A stretch of 64,000 nt of DNA from Stutzerimonas stutzeri (GTDB lineage: Bacteria; Pseudomonadota; Gammaproteobacteria; Pseudomonadales; Pseudomonadaceae). The DNA is taken from positions 62,001-126,000 of the forward strand of contig NZ_JYHV01000004.1 in the NCBI RefSeq assembly GCF_000952685.1, in the 5' to 3' direction. Both the position numbers and the translations under genes were made by a program. Below the pieces are notes generated by a model. It did not search any database and was not told the origin of the DNA. It was given only the letters and a program-made list of their open reading frames with translations. Positions 53,527 through 63,316 of this stretch are shown piece after piece. Position 1 is the stretch's first letter. Every line of letters starts with the position of its first letter.

Positions 53527-54162
53527 TCACAGAAAGGGCACGAAGGGAATATCTTTCTTTTCCTTGGGTTTATCCTTCAGCGGGCATTCGGGGCGGACGC
53601 CGTAATCGTCCTTCTTGCAGGGATTGACCATGCGTCGCTGGGCCAGCGAGGTGCGCATCATATGAAAGGTGCGCGGTAGGCTGCTCTGCAGGGGCTGGCC
53701 GTTCTCATCGATCACTTCCACAGTGAGCTGGTGGGTGCCGCGATCGATGTTCTGCAAAACGAACTGCGAGCCGCCATCGGCCAGGCCGGCGGCGTAGCCG
53801 TCCATCAGCAGGCGGTAGCGGTGGCCCGGCAACAACCCAGGCGTGCTGGCGACCTTGACCAGCAGGCCGCCGGCATTGTCGCGAATCGTGGCGTCTGGTT
53901 GCGGCGCAAGGATCTCGAGCAGGCTGTAGTGGTGCTTCGCAGTGTCGACCGTCGGCGCCGGCTCTGGTGCTTGCGGACGGTGCGTTTCGACTGCGGGCAT
54001 GCGGTTGGTCGGCCCAGGTTTCACCGACTCGACCGACCGCCCGCCGGGGCGATCGGTGAACACGCGGTTGCCCTGTTCGTCCGTATAGCTGTAGATCTCG
54101 GCGACAGCAGGCAGGGCGCAGGCCAGCAGGGCGGCCGCGAATATTCGATGACTGACGTTCAA
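53527..54162 (-). CDS. DUF4124-domain secreted protein (copy 2)
   Basis: 211-residue protein with a signal peptide (HRIFAAALLACALPAVA, cleavage after AVA) followed by a DUF4124 motif: EIYSYTDEQGNRVFTDRPG. A fibronectin-like second half includes LLMDGYAAGL and NIDRGTHQLTVEVID. The TTG start at 54162 overlaps the stop of the upstream paralogue (TTGA). Function unknown. Confidence 0.85.
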   Translation of the reverse strand: MNVSHRIFAAALLACALPAVAEIYSYTDEQGNRVFTDRPGGRSVESVKPGPTNRMPAVETHRPQAPEPAPTVDTAKHHYSLLEILAPQPDATIRDNAGGLLVKVASTPGLLPGHRYRLLMDGYAAGLADGGSQFVLQNIDRGTHQLTVEVIDENGQPLQSSLPRTFHMMRTSLAQRRMVNPCKKDDYGVRPECPLKDKPKEKKDIPFVPFL

Positions 54163-54749
54163 GACGCAGGTTTCGGTTTGGGGGTGGGTGTCGGTTTGGG
54201 TTTCGGCGGAACTGTCGGTTTGGGTCGCAACGCGGGGCTGGAGGTGTTGACCCGCTGCACGGTGAACTGCTCCTGGGCACGCTGAATCACCTGTCCGCCG
54301 CTCAGCACTTCGGCTTCGATGACATGGGTGCCGCGATCGACGTTGGTCAGCTGCAGCGACGTATTGCTGCTCGGTTCTCCCTGGGGCTCGCCATCGAGCA
54401 GAAAGCGGATCCGATGATTCCTGCGCAGTGGTGGATCGAGTTGAGCATTGACCACGAAGGTGCCGTTGTTCGCCCGCAGCGCCTGCTCGTCCGGTATGCC
54501 GCCGATGGACAGGCTGCGGTAGGCCTGCTGTCGGTCCGTGCCGTTCTGCTCTTCGGGTAAGGGTGGCGGTGCGTTCGGCACCTTGATGTCCACGGTATTG
54601 GCAGGCGGCAGATCGATGGTCTCCGCCGTCACGCCTTCCGGTGGCTGGTTGGTGAAGACCGTGTTGCCCTTGTCGTCTGTGTATTTGTAGATCTGCGCCA
54701 TGGCCGGGGCCGTTAGCAGTACGAGCAGGCTGAACAATGCGATGCGCAT
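54159..54749 (-). CDS. DUF4124-domain secreted protein (copy 1)
   Basis: 196-residue paralogue of the next gene: signal peptide MRIALFSLLVLLTAPAMA, DUF4124 core QIYKYTDDKGNTVFTNQPPEG, then NVDRGTHVIEAEVL, and a C-terminal Pro/Lys repeat tail (PKPTVPPKPKPTPTPKPK). ATG 54749 has GGAG 6 bases upstream. Lies between glnA and ntrB in the same direction as both. Confidence 0.87.
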   Translation of the reverse strand: MRIALFSLLVLLTAPAMAQIYKYTDDKGNTVFTNQPPEGVTAETIDLPPANTVDIKVPNAPPPLPEEQNGTDRQQAYRSLSIGGIPDEQALRANNGTFVVNAQLDPPLRRNHRIRFLLDGEPQGEPSSNTSLQLTNVDRGTHVIEAEVLSGGQVIQRAQEQFTVQRVNTSSPALRPKPTVPPKPKPTPTPKPKPAS

Positions 54750-54884
54750 GGGAAGCTCCGCGGAGTGAATGCGGGAAGCCTTGCACTGTGTTGGTGGACA
54801 GGCAAGTGCCAACGTTGCGATTTGCGATCGATGCCCGCCGGTCGCAGCGCAAACGCATGTTGTCCTGCCCTGCGATAGCGTAGA

Positions 54885-54915
54885 TATAAAAAAGGCCTCC
54901 CGAAGGAGGCCTTTT
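54885..54915 (-). terminator. Intrinsic terminator of glnA
   Basis: Stem AAAAGGCCTCC / GGAGGCCTTTT (54890-54900 / 54905-54915) with a TTCG loop on the minus strand followed by a run of T residues. 18 bases past the glnA stop. Strong terminator; symmetric enough to work both ways. Confidence 0.95.
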
Positions 54916-54932
54916 CTATCATGCGGACTGGC

Positions 54933-56339
54933 TTAGACGCTGTAGTACAGGTCGTATTCCAGCGGGTGCACGAAGGTGCGGACCTTGATTTCTTCCTCGC
55001 TCTTGAGCTCGAGGTAGGCGTCAATGAAGTCGTCGGAGAACACGCCGCCCTTGGTCAGGAACGCACGGCCCTTGTCCAGCTCTTCCAGAGCTTCCTTCAG
55101 GCTGCCGCACACCTGCGGGATCAGCTTGCCTTCTTCCGGCGGCAGATCGTACAGGTTCTTGTCAGCTGCATCGCCAGGGTGAATCTTGTTCTGGATGCCG
55201 TCCAGGCCAGCCATCAGCAGTGCGGCGAAGCACAGGTAGGGGTTGGCAGCCGGGTCCGGGAAGCGCGCTTCGATACGGCGGGCTTTCGGGCTGGATACGT
55301 ACGGGATACGGATCGAGGCGGAGCGGTTGCGGGCCGAGTAGGCCAGCATCACCGGTGCTTCGAAGCCCGGAACCAGACGCTTGTAGGAGTTGGTCGACGG
55401 GTTGGTGAAGCCGTTCAGCGCCTTGCCGTGCTTGATGATGCCGCCGATGAAATACAGGGCGGTATCGGACAGGCCGGCGTAGCCTTCGCCTGCGAAGGTG
55501 TTCTTGCCATCCTTGGAGATGGACATGTGTACGTGCATACCCGAACCGTTGTCGCCGTACAGCGGCTTCGGCATGAAGGTCGCGGTCTTGCCGTAGGCAT
55601 CGGCGACGTTGTGTACGCAGTACTTCAGGGTCTGAACTTCGTCAGCCTTGTTAACCAGCGTGTTGAACTTGACGCCGATTTCGTTCTGGCCGGCAGTGGC
55701 CACTTCGTGGTGGTGCACTTCGACGACCAGGCCCATCTCTTCCATGGCGTTGCACATGGCGGTACGGATTTCGTGGTCGTGGTCGCACGGCGGAACAGGG
55801 AAGTAACCGCCTTTGACGGCCGGACGATGGCCCTTGTTGCCGCCTTCGATGTCAGCGTCGGTGTTCCAGGAGCCTTGCTCGGAGAAAATCTTGAACATCG
55901 AGCCGGAGATGTCGGACTTGAACTTCACTTCGTCGAAGATGAAGAACTCAGGCTCCGGACCAACGAATACGGTGTCACCGATACCGGTCGACTTGAGGAA
56001 TTCTTCGGCGCGCTTGGCGATCGAGCGAGGGTCGCGGTCGTAGCCCTGCATGGTGCTCGGCTCGACGATATCGCAGACCAGGATCAGGGTCGGCTCTTCG
56101 GTGAACGGATCCAGTACGGCGGTTTCATCGACCGGCATCAGGATCATGTCGGAGGCTTCGATGCCCTTCCAGCCATGAATGGACGAGCCGTCGAACATTT
56201 TGCCGTGCTCGAAGAAGTCTTCGTCCTGAGCGTCACGCGCCGGAACGGTCACGTGGTGCTGCTTGCCTTTGGTGTCGGTGAAGCGCAGATCAATCCACTT
56301 CACATCGTAATCTTTGATCAGTTGAAGCGACTTCGACAT
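54933..56339 (-). CDS. glnA: Glutamine synthetase type I
   Basis: 468-residue glutamine synthetase. Motifs: [11 protein letters not shown] and the metal site [14 protein letters not shown], the ATP region [16 protein letters not shown], and the adenylylated Tyr in NLYDLPPEE near residue 397. ATG 56339 with GGAGAG just upstream. Controlled by a sigma-54 promoter and, by inference, NtrC. Confidence 0.98.
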   Translation of the reverse strand: MSKSLQLIKDYDVKWIDLRFTDTKGKQHHVTVPARDAQDEDFFEHGKMFDGSSIHGWKGIEASDMILMPVDETAVLDPFTEEPTLILVCDIVEPSTMQGYDRDPRSIAKRAEEFLKSTGIGDTVFVGPEPEFFIFDEVKFKSDISGSMFKIFSEQGSWNTDADIEGGNKGHRPAVKGGYFPVPPCDHDHEIRTAMCNAMEEMGLVVEVHHHEVATAGQNEIGVKFNTLVNKADEVQTLKYCVHNVADAYGKTATFMPKPLYGDNGSGMHVHMSISKDGKNTFAGEGYAGLSDTALYFIGGIIKHGKALNGFTNPSTNSYKRLVPGFEAPVMLAYSARNRSASIRIPYVSSPKARRIEARFPDPAANPYLCFAALLMAGLDGIQNKIHPGDAADKNLYDLPPEEGKLIPQVCGSLKEALEELDKGRAFLTKGGVFSDDFIDAYLELKSEEEIKVRTFVHPLEYDLYYSV

Positions 56340-56440
56340 GGTGCTCTCCAAGTGGTGGAAGCGTTGGCAGACAAAGCTTCCCAAATCTAGGGGTGAAGCC
56401 GAGCGGGGATACTCCGTCAAGGCGACCTGCCTCACAAGGG

Positions 56441-56456
56441 AGCAAATTGCATGCCA
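56441..56456 (-). promoter_or_regulatory. Sigma-54 promoter of glnA
   Basis: Minus-strand TGGCATG-N4-TTGCT, which matches the -24/-12 consensus TGGCACG-N4-TTGC with one change. It lies about 100 bases upstream of the glnA start, on the correct strand, so initiation would be near 56430. Confidence 0.9.
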
Positions 56457-56540
56457 GTGCTCCGTGATGGGTCCGGACGCCTGAAAACGGCGGCTCCCTG
56501 ACAACTTGGGGCGTTTGGCCAGCCGTATTCTAATTATTAC

Positions 56541-56555
56541 GCCCCATAGTGGTGC
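56541..56555. promoter_or_regulatory. Candidate NtrC enhancer site upstream of glnA
   Basis: Minus-strand GCACC-N5-GGGGC, one base from the NtrC palindrome core GCACC-N5-GGTGC, about 85-100 bases upstream of the -24 element. A further half site TGGTGCAA lies at 56581-56588. Spacing is typical for NtrC activation. Confidence 0.6.
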
Positions 56556-56685
56556 GATATGGAGTGGCGTCGTCCTGTTTTGGTGCAACTCGTGTGGGAT
56601 TGAGAAAACTGACTAAAGCTTGATCAATTTCCGATATACTCCGCCCCCCTCTTTTTACGCCTTGCCGGCGCTTGCGCTGTTTTCC

Positions 56686-58140
56686 ATGAAACTGATCGTC
56701 AAAGTATTCCCAGAAATCACCATCAAGAGCCCGCCGGTGCGAAAGGGGTTCATTCGCCAGTTGGCGAAGAATATCCGCACCGTGCTGCGCGACCTCGATC
56801 CCGACTTGCGGGTGGAAGGGGTGTGGGACAACGTCGAGGTGGAAACGGCGCTCAGCGATTCGAAGTTGCTGAAGGAAATGATCGAGCGCCTCCGCTGCAC
56901 GCCGGGTATCGCCCATTGCCTGGAAGTGCACGAGTACCCGCTGATGGGTCTGGACGACATCGTCGACAAATGCAAGGCGCACTTCGCCGACCGGCTGGCC
57001 GGCAAGATATTCGCTGTCCGCTGCAAGCGTGCCGGCAAGCATCCGTTCAGCTCGATGGACGTCGAGCGTCATGTCGGCAGTGAGCTGCGTGTGCACTGCG
57101 GCGCCGCCGGCATTTCGCTGAAAGCGCCGGAAATCGAAGTGCGGATGGAGATCCGCGACCAGCGCTTGTTCATCGTGCATGCCCAGCATGACGGCATTGG
57201 CGGCTATCCGCTGGGTGCGTTGGAGCAAACACTGGTGTTGATGTCCGGTGGGTTCGATTCCACCGTGGCCGCCTACCAGATGATGCGCCGCGGACTGATG
57301 ACGCACTTCTGCTTCTTCAACCTCGGCGGTCGTGCCCATGAGCTGGGTGTGATGGAAGTCGCCCACTATTTATGGAAGAAGTACGGCAGCTCGCATCGCG
57401 TGCTGTTTATCAGCGTGCCCTTCGAAGAAGTCGTTGGCGAGATTCTCGAGAAGGTCGACAACAGCCAGATGGGCGTGGTGCTCAAACGCATGATGCTGCG
57501 CGCCTCGACCGAGATTGCCGAGCGTCTGCACATCGATGCACTGGTGACCGGCGAGGCGATTTCCCAGGTGTCGAGCCAGACGTTGCCGAACCTGTCAGTG
57601 ATCGATTCGGCCACCGACATGCTGGTGCTGCGCCCGCTGATCGCGAGCCACAAGCAGGACATAATCGACACCGCTTTCGAAATCGGCACGGCCGAGTTCG
57701 CCAAGAACATGCCCGAATATTGTGGCGTGATCTCGAAGAATCCGACCACCAAGGCCAAGCGCTACCGTATCGAACACGAAGAGAAACAGTTCGACATGGC
57801 AGTCCTCGAGCGTGCCATGGCCAACGCCCGTCAAGTCGCCATCGACCGGGTGATCGACGAGCTGGCCCAGGACCTGCAAGTCGAAGAAGTCGCCGAGGCT
57901 TCTGCAGGCCAGGTGGTGCTGGACATCCGTCATCCCGATGCAGCCGAGGACGAACCCCTGCAGCTGGATGGCATCGAAGTGCAAACGTTGCCGTTCTATG
58001 CGATCAACAACCGCTTCAAGGAGCTGGACGTGAATCGCCAGTACCTGCTGTATTGCGATAAAGGTGTCATGAGCCGCCTGCATGCTCATCATTTGTTGAG
58101 CGAGGGGCATATCAATGTGCGCGTTTATCGTCCGGCATAA
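56686..58140 (+). CDS. thiI: tRNA 4-thiouridine synthase/sulfurtransferase ThiI
   Basis: 484-residue protein: N-terminal ferredoxin-like and THUMP domains (about 1-165), a PP-loop ATPase ([21 protein letters not shown], about 183-205) and a C-terminal rhodanese domain with the active Cys in [14 protein letters not shown]. Makes s4U8 in tRNA and supplies sulphur for thiamine thiazole. ATG 56686 starts the conserved [15 protein letters not shown]. Confidence 0.97.
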   Translation: MKLIVKVFPEITIKSPPVRKGFIRQLAKNIRTVLRDLDPDLRVEGVWDNVEVETALSDSKLLKEMIERLRCTPGIAHCLEVHEYPLMGLDDIVDKCKAHFADRLAGKIFAVRCKRAGKHPFSSMDVERHVGSELRVHCGAAGISLKAPEIEVRMEIRDQRLFIVHAQHDGIGGYPLGALEQTLVLMSGGFDSTVAAYQMMRRGLMTHFCFFNLGGRAHELGVMEVAHYLWKKYGSSHRVLFISVPFEEVVGEILEKVDNSQMGVVLKRMMLRASTEIAERLHIDALVTGEAISQVSSQTLPNLSVIDSATDMLVLRPLIASHKQDIIDTAFEIGTAEFAKNMPEYCGVISKNPTTKAKRYRIEHEEKQFDMAVLERAMANARQVAIDRVIDELAQDLQVEEVAEASAGQVVLDIRHPDAAEDEPLQLDGIEVQTLPFYAINNRFKELDVNRQYLLYCDKGVMSRLHAHHLLSEGHINVRVYRPA

Positions 58141-58309
58141 GATGCCCGGGCTGAATGGCGGCAGTATCCGTCACCGCCCTCCCGACCCGCACCGCGGCCT
58201 GTAACGGCCGCGACACCTCGTCAATTGTCAGCTTTTATCAAACCGATTTTTCGCGTAGGGCGCTGAGCGCATCCGCTCCACCGCCCGACCCAACTACGAG
58301 ACCACTACT

Positions 58310-60130
58310 GTGATCGAGAATCTACGTAACATCGCCATCATCGCTCACGTTGACCATGGCAAAACCACCCTGGTCGACAAGCTTCTGCGCCAGTCCGGCA
58401 CCCTGGAGCGCGGCGAGCTCAACGATGAGCGCGTGATGGACTCCAACGACCAGGAAAAAGAGCGCGGCATCACCATCCTGGCCAAGAACACCGCCATTCG
58501 CTGGAACGAATACCGGATCAACATCGTCGACACCCCCGGCCACGCCGACTTCGGCGGTGAAGTAGAGCGTGTGATGTCGATGGTCGACTCCGTGCTGCTG
58601 CTGGTCGACGCCCAGGACGGCCCGATGCCGCAAACCCGCTTCGTGACCAAGAAGGCCTTCGAAGCCGGCCTGCGCCCGATCGTGGTGATCAACAAGGTCG
58701 ACCGTCCGGGCGCGCGTCCGGACTGGGTGCTGGATCAGATCTTCGACCTGTTCGACAACCTGGGCGCCACCGAAGAGCAGTTAGACTTCCAGGTCGTCTA
58801 CGCCTCGGCCCTGAACGGCATCGCCGGTCTGGACCACACCGACATGGCCGAAGACATGACCCCGCTGTATCAGGCCATCGTCGACCACGTACCGGCCCCG
58901 CAGGTCGATGTCGATGGCCCGTTCCAGATGCAGATCTCCGCGCTGGACTACAACAGCTTCCTCGGCATCATCGGCGTAGGCCGCATCGCCCGTGGCCGCG
59001 TCAAGCCGAACACCCCGGTCACTGCCATCGACATGCATGGCAAGAAGCGTAACGGCCGTATCCTCAAGCTGATGGGCCACCACGGTCTGCACCGCGTCGA
59101 CGTCGACGAAGCCACCGCTGGCGACATCGTCTGCATCAGCGGTATGGATGAACTGTTCATCTCCGACACCCTGTGCGACCAGAACCACGTCGAAGCCATG
59201 AAGCCGCTGACCGTTGACGAGCCAACCGTATCCATGACCTTCCAGGTCAACGATTCCCCGTTCTGCGGTAAGGAAGGCAAGTTCGTCACCAGCCGTAACA
59301 TCAAGGAGCGCCTGGACAAGGAGCTGCTGTACAACGTGGCCCTGCGCGTCGAAGAAGGCGACTCGGCTGACAAGTTCAAAGTCTCCGGTCGCGGCGAGTT
59401 GCACCTGTCGGTGCTGATCGAAACCATGCGTCGTGAAGGCTTCGAAATGGCCGTGGGCCGTCCAGAAGTGATCATCCGTGAAGTCGACGGCGCCAAGCAT
59501 GAGCCGTTCGAGAACGTCACCATCGACATCCCTGAAGAAGCGCAGGGCAAGGTGATGGAAGAGATGGGCCTGCGTAAGGGCGACCTGAGCAACATGGTGC
59601 CGGATGGCAAGGGCCGTGTTCGCCTGGAGTACAACATCCCGGCCCGTGGTCTGATCGGTTTCCGTAACCAGTTCCTGACCCTGACCAACGGCGCAGGCAT
59701 CCTGACTTCGATCTTCGACCGCTACGACGTGATGAAGTCCGGCCACATGTCCGGCCGTCAGAACGGCGTACTGGTATCGGTCGAAACCGGCAAGGCGCTG
59801 ACCTATTCGCTGGAAACTCTGCAGGCGCGCGGCAAGCTGTTCGTCGAGCATGGCCAGGAAATCTACAACGGCCAGATCGTCGGCCTGAACAGCCGTGACA
59901 ACGACATGGGCGTGAACCCCACCAAGGGCAAGAAGCTCGACAACATGCGTGCTTCGGGCAAGGACGAAACCATCGCCCTGGTTCCGCCGGTCCGCTTCAC
60001 GCTGGAACAGGCTCTGGAATTCATCCAGGACGACGAGCTGTGCGAAGTGACCCCGAAGTCGATCCGTCTTCGCAAGAAGATCCTCGACGAAGGCGAGCGT
60101 AACCGCGCTGCGAAGAAAGCCAAGGCTTGA
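58310..60130 (+). CDS. typA: Translational GTPase TypA/BipA
   Basis: 606-residue ribosome-binding GTPase. G1 motif AHVDHGKTT (12-20), [20 protein letters not shown], and NKVD; C-terminal domains include the conserved [12 protein letters not shown] and [15 protein letters not shown] start at 58310. Followed by a strong terminator. Confidence 0.98.
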   Translation: MIENLRNIAIIAHVDHGKTTLVDKLLRQSGTLERGELNDERVMDSNDQEKERGITILAKNTAIRWNEYRINIVDTPGHADFGGEVERVMSMVDSVLLLVDAQDGPMPQTRFVTKKAFEAGLRPIVVINKVDRPGARPDWVLDQIFDLFDNLGATEEQLDFQVVYASALNGIAGLDHTDMAEDMTPLYQAIVDHVPAPQVDVDGPFQMQISALDYNSFLGIIGVGRIARGRVKPNTPVTAIDMHGKKRNGRILKLMGHHGLHRVDVDEATAGDIVCISGMDELFISDTLCDQNHVEAMKPLTVDEPTVSMTFQVNDSPFCGKEGKFVTSRNIKERLDKELLYNVALRVEEGDSADKFKVSGRGELHLSVLIETMRREGFEMAVGRPEVIIREVDGAKHEPFENVTIDIPEEAQGKVMEEMGLRKGDLSNMVPDGKGRVRLEYNIPARGLIGFRNQFLTLTNGAGILTSIFDRYDVMKSGHMSGRQNGVLVSVETGKALTYSLETLQARGKLFVEHGQEIYNGQIVGLNSRDNDMGVNPTKGKKLDNMRASGKDETIALVPPVRFTLEQALEFIQDDELCEVTPKSIRLRKKILDEGERNRAAKKAKA

Positions 60131-60149
60131 TTCCGGCTTAGCTACAACG

Positions 60150-60174
60150 AAAAGGCGCCTTAGGGCGCCTTTTT
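60150..60174 (+). terminator. Intrinsic terminator of typA
   Basis: Stem AAAAGGCGCC / GGCGCCTTTT with loop TTAG and T-run, 19 bases past the typA stop. Contains the same 20-base core as the hairpin at 29936-29955. Confidence 0.93.
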
Positions 60175-60265
60175 GCTGTCTGTAATTCCCGGCTGGACGT
60201 TAGTCGTTTCGCCTTTCCCCCCGTATAGAGATCAGGGGCCTGCTCATCATTGCAGTTCGCGATAA

Positions 60266-61153
60266 CTAGAGCTTCCCTCGCTCCGGCCCCTTCAATGCAA
60301 ATTGCTTCGGCCAGTCACGATGGTTGAAGACTTGGCCCTCGGCGCGAATGCGGGCGATCTCGCGCAGGTCGACGGTTGCAAAGACCCAGCGGGGCTCGTC
60401 GTCCGTGCCTTCCGCCAGGATGCCGTCGTCGGGAAAGCCGTAATCGACTGGCGTGTAGACACTGGCGCGGCCAGTATTGACGTCAACCGCTTCGGACCAG
60501 GGGGCATGGCCGACGGTGGGCGCCTGGACCACATAGCATTGATGTTCCAGCGCGCGGGCCTGGCAGCCGATACGTACCCGATGGAAACCCGCCTGGGTAT
60601 CGGTGCAGCTGGGAACCAGCAGCAAATCTGCTCCGGCTGCAACCTGCTGGCTCGCAATCATAGGAAACTCAGAGTCATAGCAAATCAGGATGCCGATACG
60701 GCCCAGTTCGGTATCGATTACCTCAATGTGGTTGCCACCACTGATACGCCATTGCTCAGTCTCGAAGCGAGTCATCATCAGTTTGTCCTGATGCCCTAGC
60801 TTTCCTTGCGGGCCAAACAGGGTTGCCCGGTTTACGACACGGCCAGCCTGCAATTCAGTCGGGAAGGAGCTTGCCAGAATCAGGACGTCATAGCGGCTGG
60901 CAAGGGTCTGGTGTATTTCGTGCCACTTCGGCAGCAAGGTCTGCATCGTACGGAGCTGCTGCTGCAGGTCGCTGTAAACCGCCTCGCCGAACAGCGAGGC
61001 CAGTTCCATGCTGCCGTATTCGGGAAACACCAACAGTTTGGCGCCTTGCTGCGCGGCGTTGGCGATCCAGGTCTCCAGTTTTTCAGCGAACTCATCCCAG
61101 TGTGAAAAAAAACCGATATCGTACTGGGCTGTCGCCAGCTTAAACGCGCTCAT
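60266..61153 (-). CDS. Carbon-nitrogen hydrolase (nitrilase superfamily)
   Basis: 295-residue amidase-like enzyme with the intact catalytic triad Glu45 (VFPEYGS), Lys124 (GHQDKLMMTRFE) and Cys158 (LICYDSEFP). The closest picture I know is the nitrilase half of the GNAT-nitrilase fusion YhcX of Bacillus subtilis. Its start overlaps the stop of the upstream GNAT gene (ATGA), so the two are translated together. Substrate unknown; an N-acyl amide or omega-amide is plausible. Confidence 0.9.
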   Translation of the reverse strand: MSAFKLATAQYDIGFFSHWDEFAEKLETWIANAAQQGAKLLVFPEYGSMELASLFGEAVYSDLQQQLRTMQTLLPKWHEIHQTLASRYDVLILASSFPTELQAGRVVNRATLFGPQGKLGHQDKLMMTRFETEQWRISGGNHIEVIDTELGRIGILICYDSEFPMIASQQVAAGADLLLVPSCTDTQAGFHRVRIGCQARALEHQCYVVQAPTVGHAPWSEAVDVNTGRASVYTPVDYGFPDDGILAEGTDDEPRWVFATVDLREIARIRAEGQVFNHRDWPKQFALKGPERGKL

Positions 61154-61746
61154 TGCAAATGTTTCATCCAGAAGATCATGGGTTTGAGTGACTCCCGCCC
61201 ATCGCCAAGGTCTTTCCAGCTGAAGTGCGTCGTCAGCTCCGGGTGTTTTTTGTACCCACGATGACGCCAGAACTCATCCAGTGGCTGGTAATCGGCAGGG
61301 CGAGCAGGATGGGTAGCGGGCCGCTCCACCCCACAGAAGCAGGAATACCTCATGCCGCCAATGGCGCGCGCATGCAGCTCACGTTGTTCAAAAAACGCCA
61401 CTCCCGCCCCCTGCCCGCGGTATTCAGGCAGTAACACGGATTCGCCGCAGTAAAATATTTCATCAATGTTGTAATCCGCCTCGCGGAAGGGCTGCTGGAC
61501 TTCATCCGTCTCATGGGACATCGGTAACCCGGTAGACGCACCTACGACCCTGTCGCCATCGAATGCCAGCACCACCACACTGTGCGGTGCTTCGATGTAG
61601 GTTTGCAGATAGCGCGCCTCGTAATCCGCGGCACCGTCATACAGGTACGGAAAGTCGCGGAACACGCGCATGCGTAACCGAGCCAGTTCAGGGATGAACC
61701 GATGAAGCGCTGCGCCAGACAAGCGCCGGAAGATCAACTTGGCCAT
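61150..61746 (-). CDS. GNAT-family acetyltransferase paired with the nitrilase gene
   Basis: 198-residue acetyltransferase. The acetyl-CoA loop is SVLLPEYRGQGAGVAFFEQRELHARA, with SHETDEVQQPF and PADYQPLDEFWRHRGYKKHPELTTHFSWKDL, the latter resembling the GNAT half of nitrilase fusions such as YhcX. Overlaps the nitrilase gene by 4 bases and the upstream SnoaL-like gene by 1 base. Confidence 0.87.
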   Translation of the reverse strand: MAKLIFRRLSGAALHRFIPELARLRMRVFRDFPYLYDGAADYEARYLQTYIEAPHSVVVLAFDGDRVVGASTGLPMSHETDEVQQPFREADYNIDEIFYCGESVLLPEYRGQGAGVAFFEQRELHARAIGGMRYSCFCGVERPATHPARPADYQPLDEFWRHRGYKKHPELTTHFSWKDLGDGRESLKPMIFWMKHLQ

Positions 61747-62153
61747 TACACGGAAACTTGAGCGATCCAGTCTTCAAGGTTGTAGTAGTTGGTGACCCGC
61801 GCCACTTGGCCGTCTCTGATCACGAAGAAAGCCCCAGCCGGAAGGCGGTAAGTCTGGCCCTTCGCTTCGGGCAGCCCTTCATCGGTCGCCAGGTATTCCC
61901 CGATGACCGTGAACTCGACCGCTGCTCGGTCGCCGGCTTCATTCGTGGTGATGGAGAGGTCCACGATAGTCTCCCGGTAGTTGCGGTTCATGCGCTCCAT
62001 GAACTTCGCAAAGGCCGCCTTGCCGACCTCACGTCCACTCTGGTTGATGTCGTGAATGACATCGTCCGTCAGCAGCGAGAGAAAGGTATCCATGTCGCCG
62101 GCGTTAAAGGCATCGTAGTAGCGTTGCAGTAGATGTGCGGTGGCCTGATGCAT
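61746..62153 (-). CDS. SnoaL-like/ketosteroid-isomerase-fold protein
   Basis: 135-residue NTF2-like protein. It has the SnoaL pattern LLQRYYDAFNAGDMDTFLSLLTDDVIHDINQSGREVGKAAFAKFMERM and ends PAGAFFVIRDGQVARVTNYYNLEDW. A small cavity enzyme or binding protein; role unknown. First gene of the operon with GNAT and nitrilase, joined by a one-base overlap (TAATG). Confidence 0.87.
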   Translation of the reverse strand: MHQATAHLLQRYYDAFNAGDMDTFLSLLTDDVIHDINQSGREVGKAAFAKFMERMNRNYRETIVDLSITTNEAGDRAAVEFTVIGEYLATDEGLPEAKGQTYRLPAGAFFVIRDGQVARVTNYYNLEDWIAQVSV

Positions 62154-62316
62154 GAGTGAAGTGTCCTGAATTGATACGTCGTCCGATAGTAGTCAGTCGC
62201 GGCGGCCAGGCGAAAGAGCATGCGTTCGGGCTGGCAAGATCAAGTATGAGAGGGTCGCAACTGGCTATATCGACCGCTAAGGCTTAGCCGGCTCGGCATT
62301 ATTTTCCCGGCCTCGC

Positions 62317-63216
62317 TCAGCGATCCCAGTCCGGCTGTTCAGCAAGCCGCTCGATCAGAAAATCCAGCAAGGCGCGTAGTGCTGGCGGCATTTGCCGGCG
62401 TGTGCCATAGAGCGCATGGATACCCAGTTCCTGCGGTTCGTACTCGGGCAGTAGCTGCACCAGTGCCCCGGAACGCAGCAGCGCGCTAACTGAGTAAAGC
62501 GGCTGCAAACTGATACCCGCATCGGCCAGCGTGGCCTCCAGCAGCACCATGGACTCGTTGGCGCTGAGGTTACCCCTGACGGCCACGGCGAAGGGCTCGC
62601 CGGCGCGTTGGAACTCCCAGATGCTGCGGCCGAAATAGGCGTAGCTCAGGCAATTGTGCTGCGCCAGATCCGTAGGCCGCTGTGGCGTGCCATGGCGCTT
62701 GAGATAGCTCGGTGTCGCGCACACCGCCGAACGACATACGGCGAGCTGGCGGGCGATCAGATTGGGGTCGAGCTGGTTGGTGATGCGCAACGCCAGATCG
62801 ACCCGCGCTTCCACCAGATTGACCGTTTGACTGTCGATCAGCAGATCGAAATCGACCTGCGGATACATAGCCATAAATGCGTTGAGCTGGTGCACCAGCC
62901 AGGCCTGGGCGAATGACTGGCTGCAGGCGATACGCAGGTTGCCACGTGGGGCGATATCGCTACTCGAACTGATGCCCTGCATGGTTTCGGCTACGGCGAG
63001 CATTTCCCTGCACTGCGGCAATAGCTGCTCGCCGATGCCGGTCAGGCTCAGTTTGCGCGTGCTGCGGTGCAACAGACGCGCGCCGACCCAGCTTTCCAGT
63101 TCGGCGAGATAGCGCGAAACCATCGCCCGCGACATTTCCAGCGCCTCGGCAGCCGCTGTTTGGCTGCCTCTGTCCACCACTTCGACAAATACCCGGGTTG
63201 CCGTCAGTCGATCCAT
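62317..63216 (-). CDS. LysR-family transcriptional regulator
   Basis: 299-residue LysR regulator of the type with an N-terminal helix-turn-helix MDRLTATRVFVEVVDRGSQTAAAEALEMSRAMVSRYLAELESWVGARLLHRSTRKLSLT-like segment and an effector domain. It is divergent from the MBL-fold gene, with a 100-base shared intergenic region containing a repeat (63227-63247), so it probably controls that gene. The 163 bases between it and the SnoaL gene show nothing recognised. Confidence 0.92.
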   Translation of the reverse strand: MDRLTATRVFVEVVDRGSQTAAAEALEMSRAMVSRYLAELESWVGARLLHRSTRKLSLTGIGEQLLPQCREMLAVAETMQGISSSSDIAPRGNLRIACSQSFAQAWLVHQLNAFMAMYPQVDFDLLIDSQTVNLVEARVDLALRITNQLDPNLIARQLAVCRSAVCATPSYLKRHGTPQRPTDLAQHNCLSYAYFGRSIWEFQRAGEPFAVAVRGNLSANESMVLLEATLADAGISLQPLYSVSALLRSGALVQLLPEYEPQELGIHALYGTRRQMPPALRALLDFLIERLAEQPDWDR

Positions 63217-63217
63217 T

Positions 63218-63251
63218 ATTCGCTCGATATGCGCAACAAATATGCGCGAAT
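63218..63251. promoter_or_regulatory. Candidate LysR operator between lysR and the MBL-fold gene
   Basis: A direct repeat of ATATGCGC (63227-63234 and 63240-63247, 13 bases apart) framed by an inverted ATTCGC (63218-63223) and GCGAAT (63246-63251). Located centrally in the divergent promoter region. Symmetry and place suggest the operator; no experimental support. Confidence 0.4.
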
Positions 63252-63316
63252 TAAGGGGCTTTTTGAGCCATTTAAAGCAACTAATATCCCTCCGTCACTC
63301 AAAAACGGAGGCTCTC

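Larger units (their letters stand above)
56340..56685. other. glnA/thiI divergent intergenic region
   Basis: 346 bases without a gene. It holds the sigma-54 promoter of glnA (56441-56456), a candidate NtrC site (56541-56555) and, near 56635-56640, a TATACT that may be the -10 element of a thiI promoter, although no good -35 at standard spacing is evident. Confidence 0.6.
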
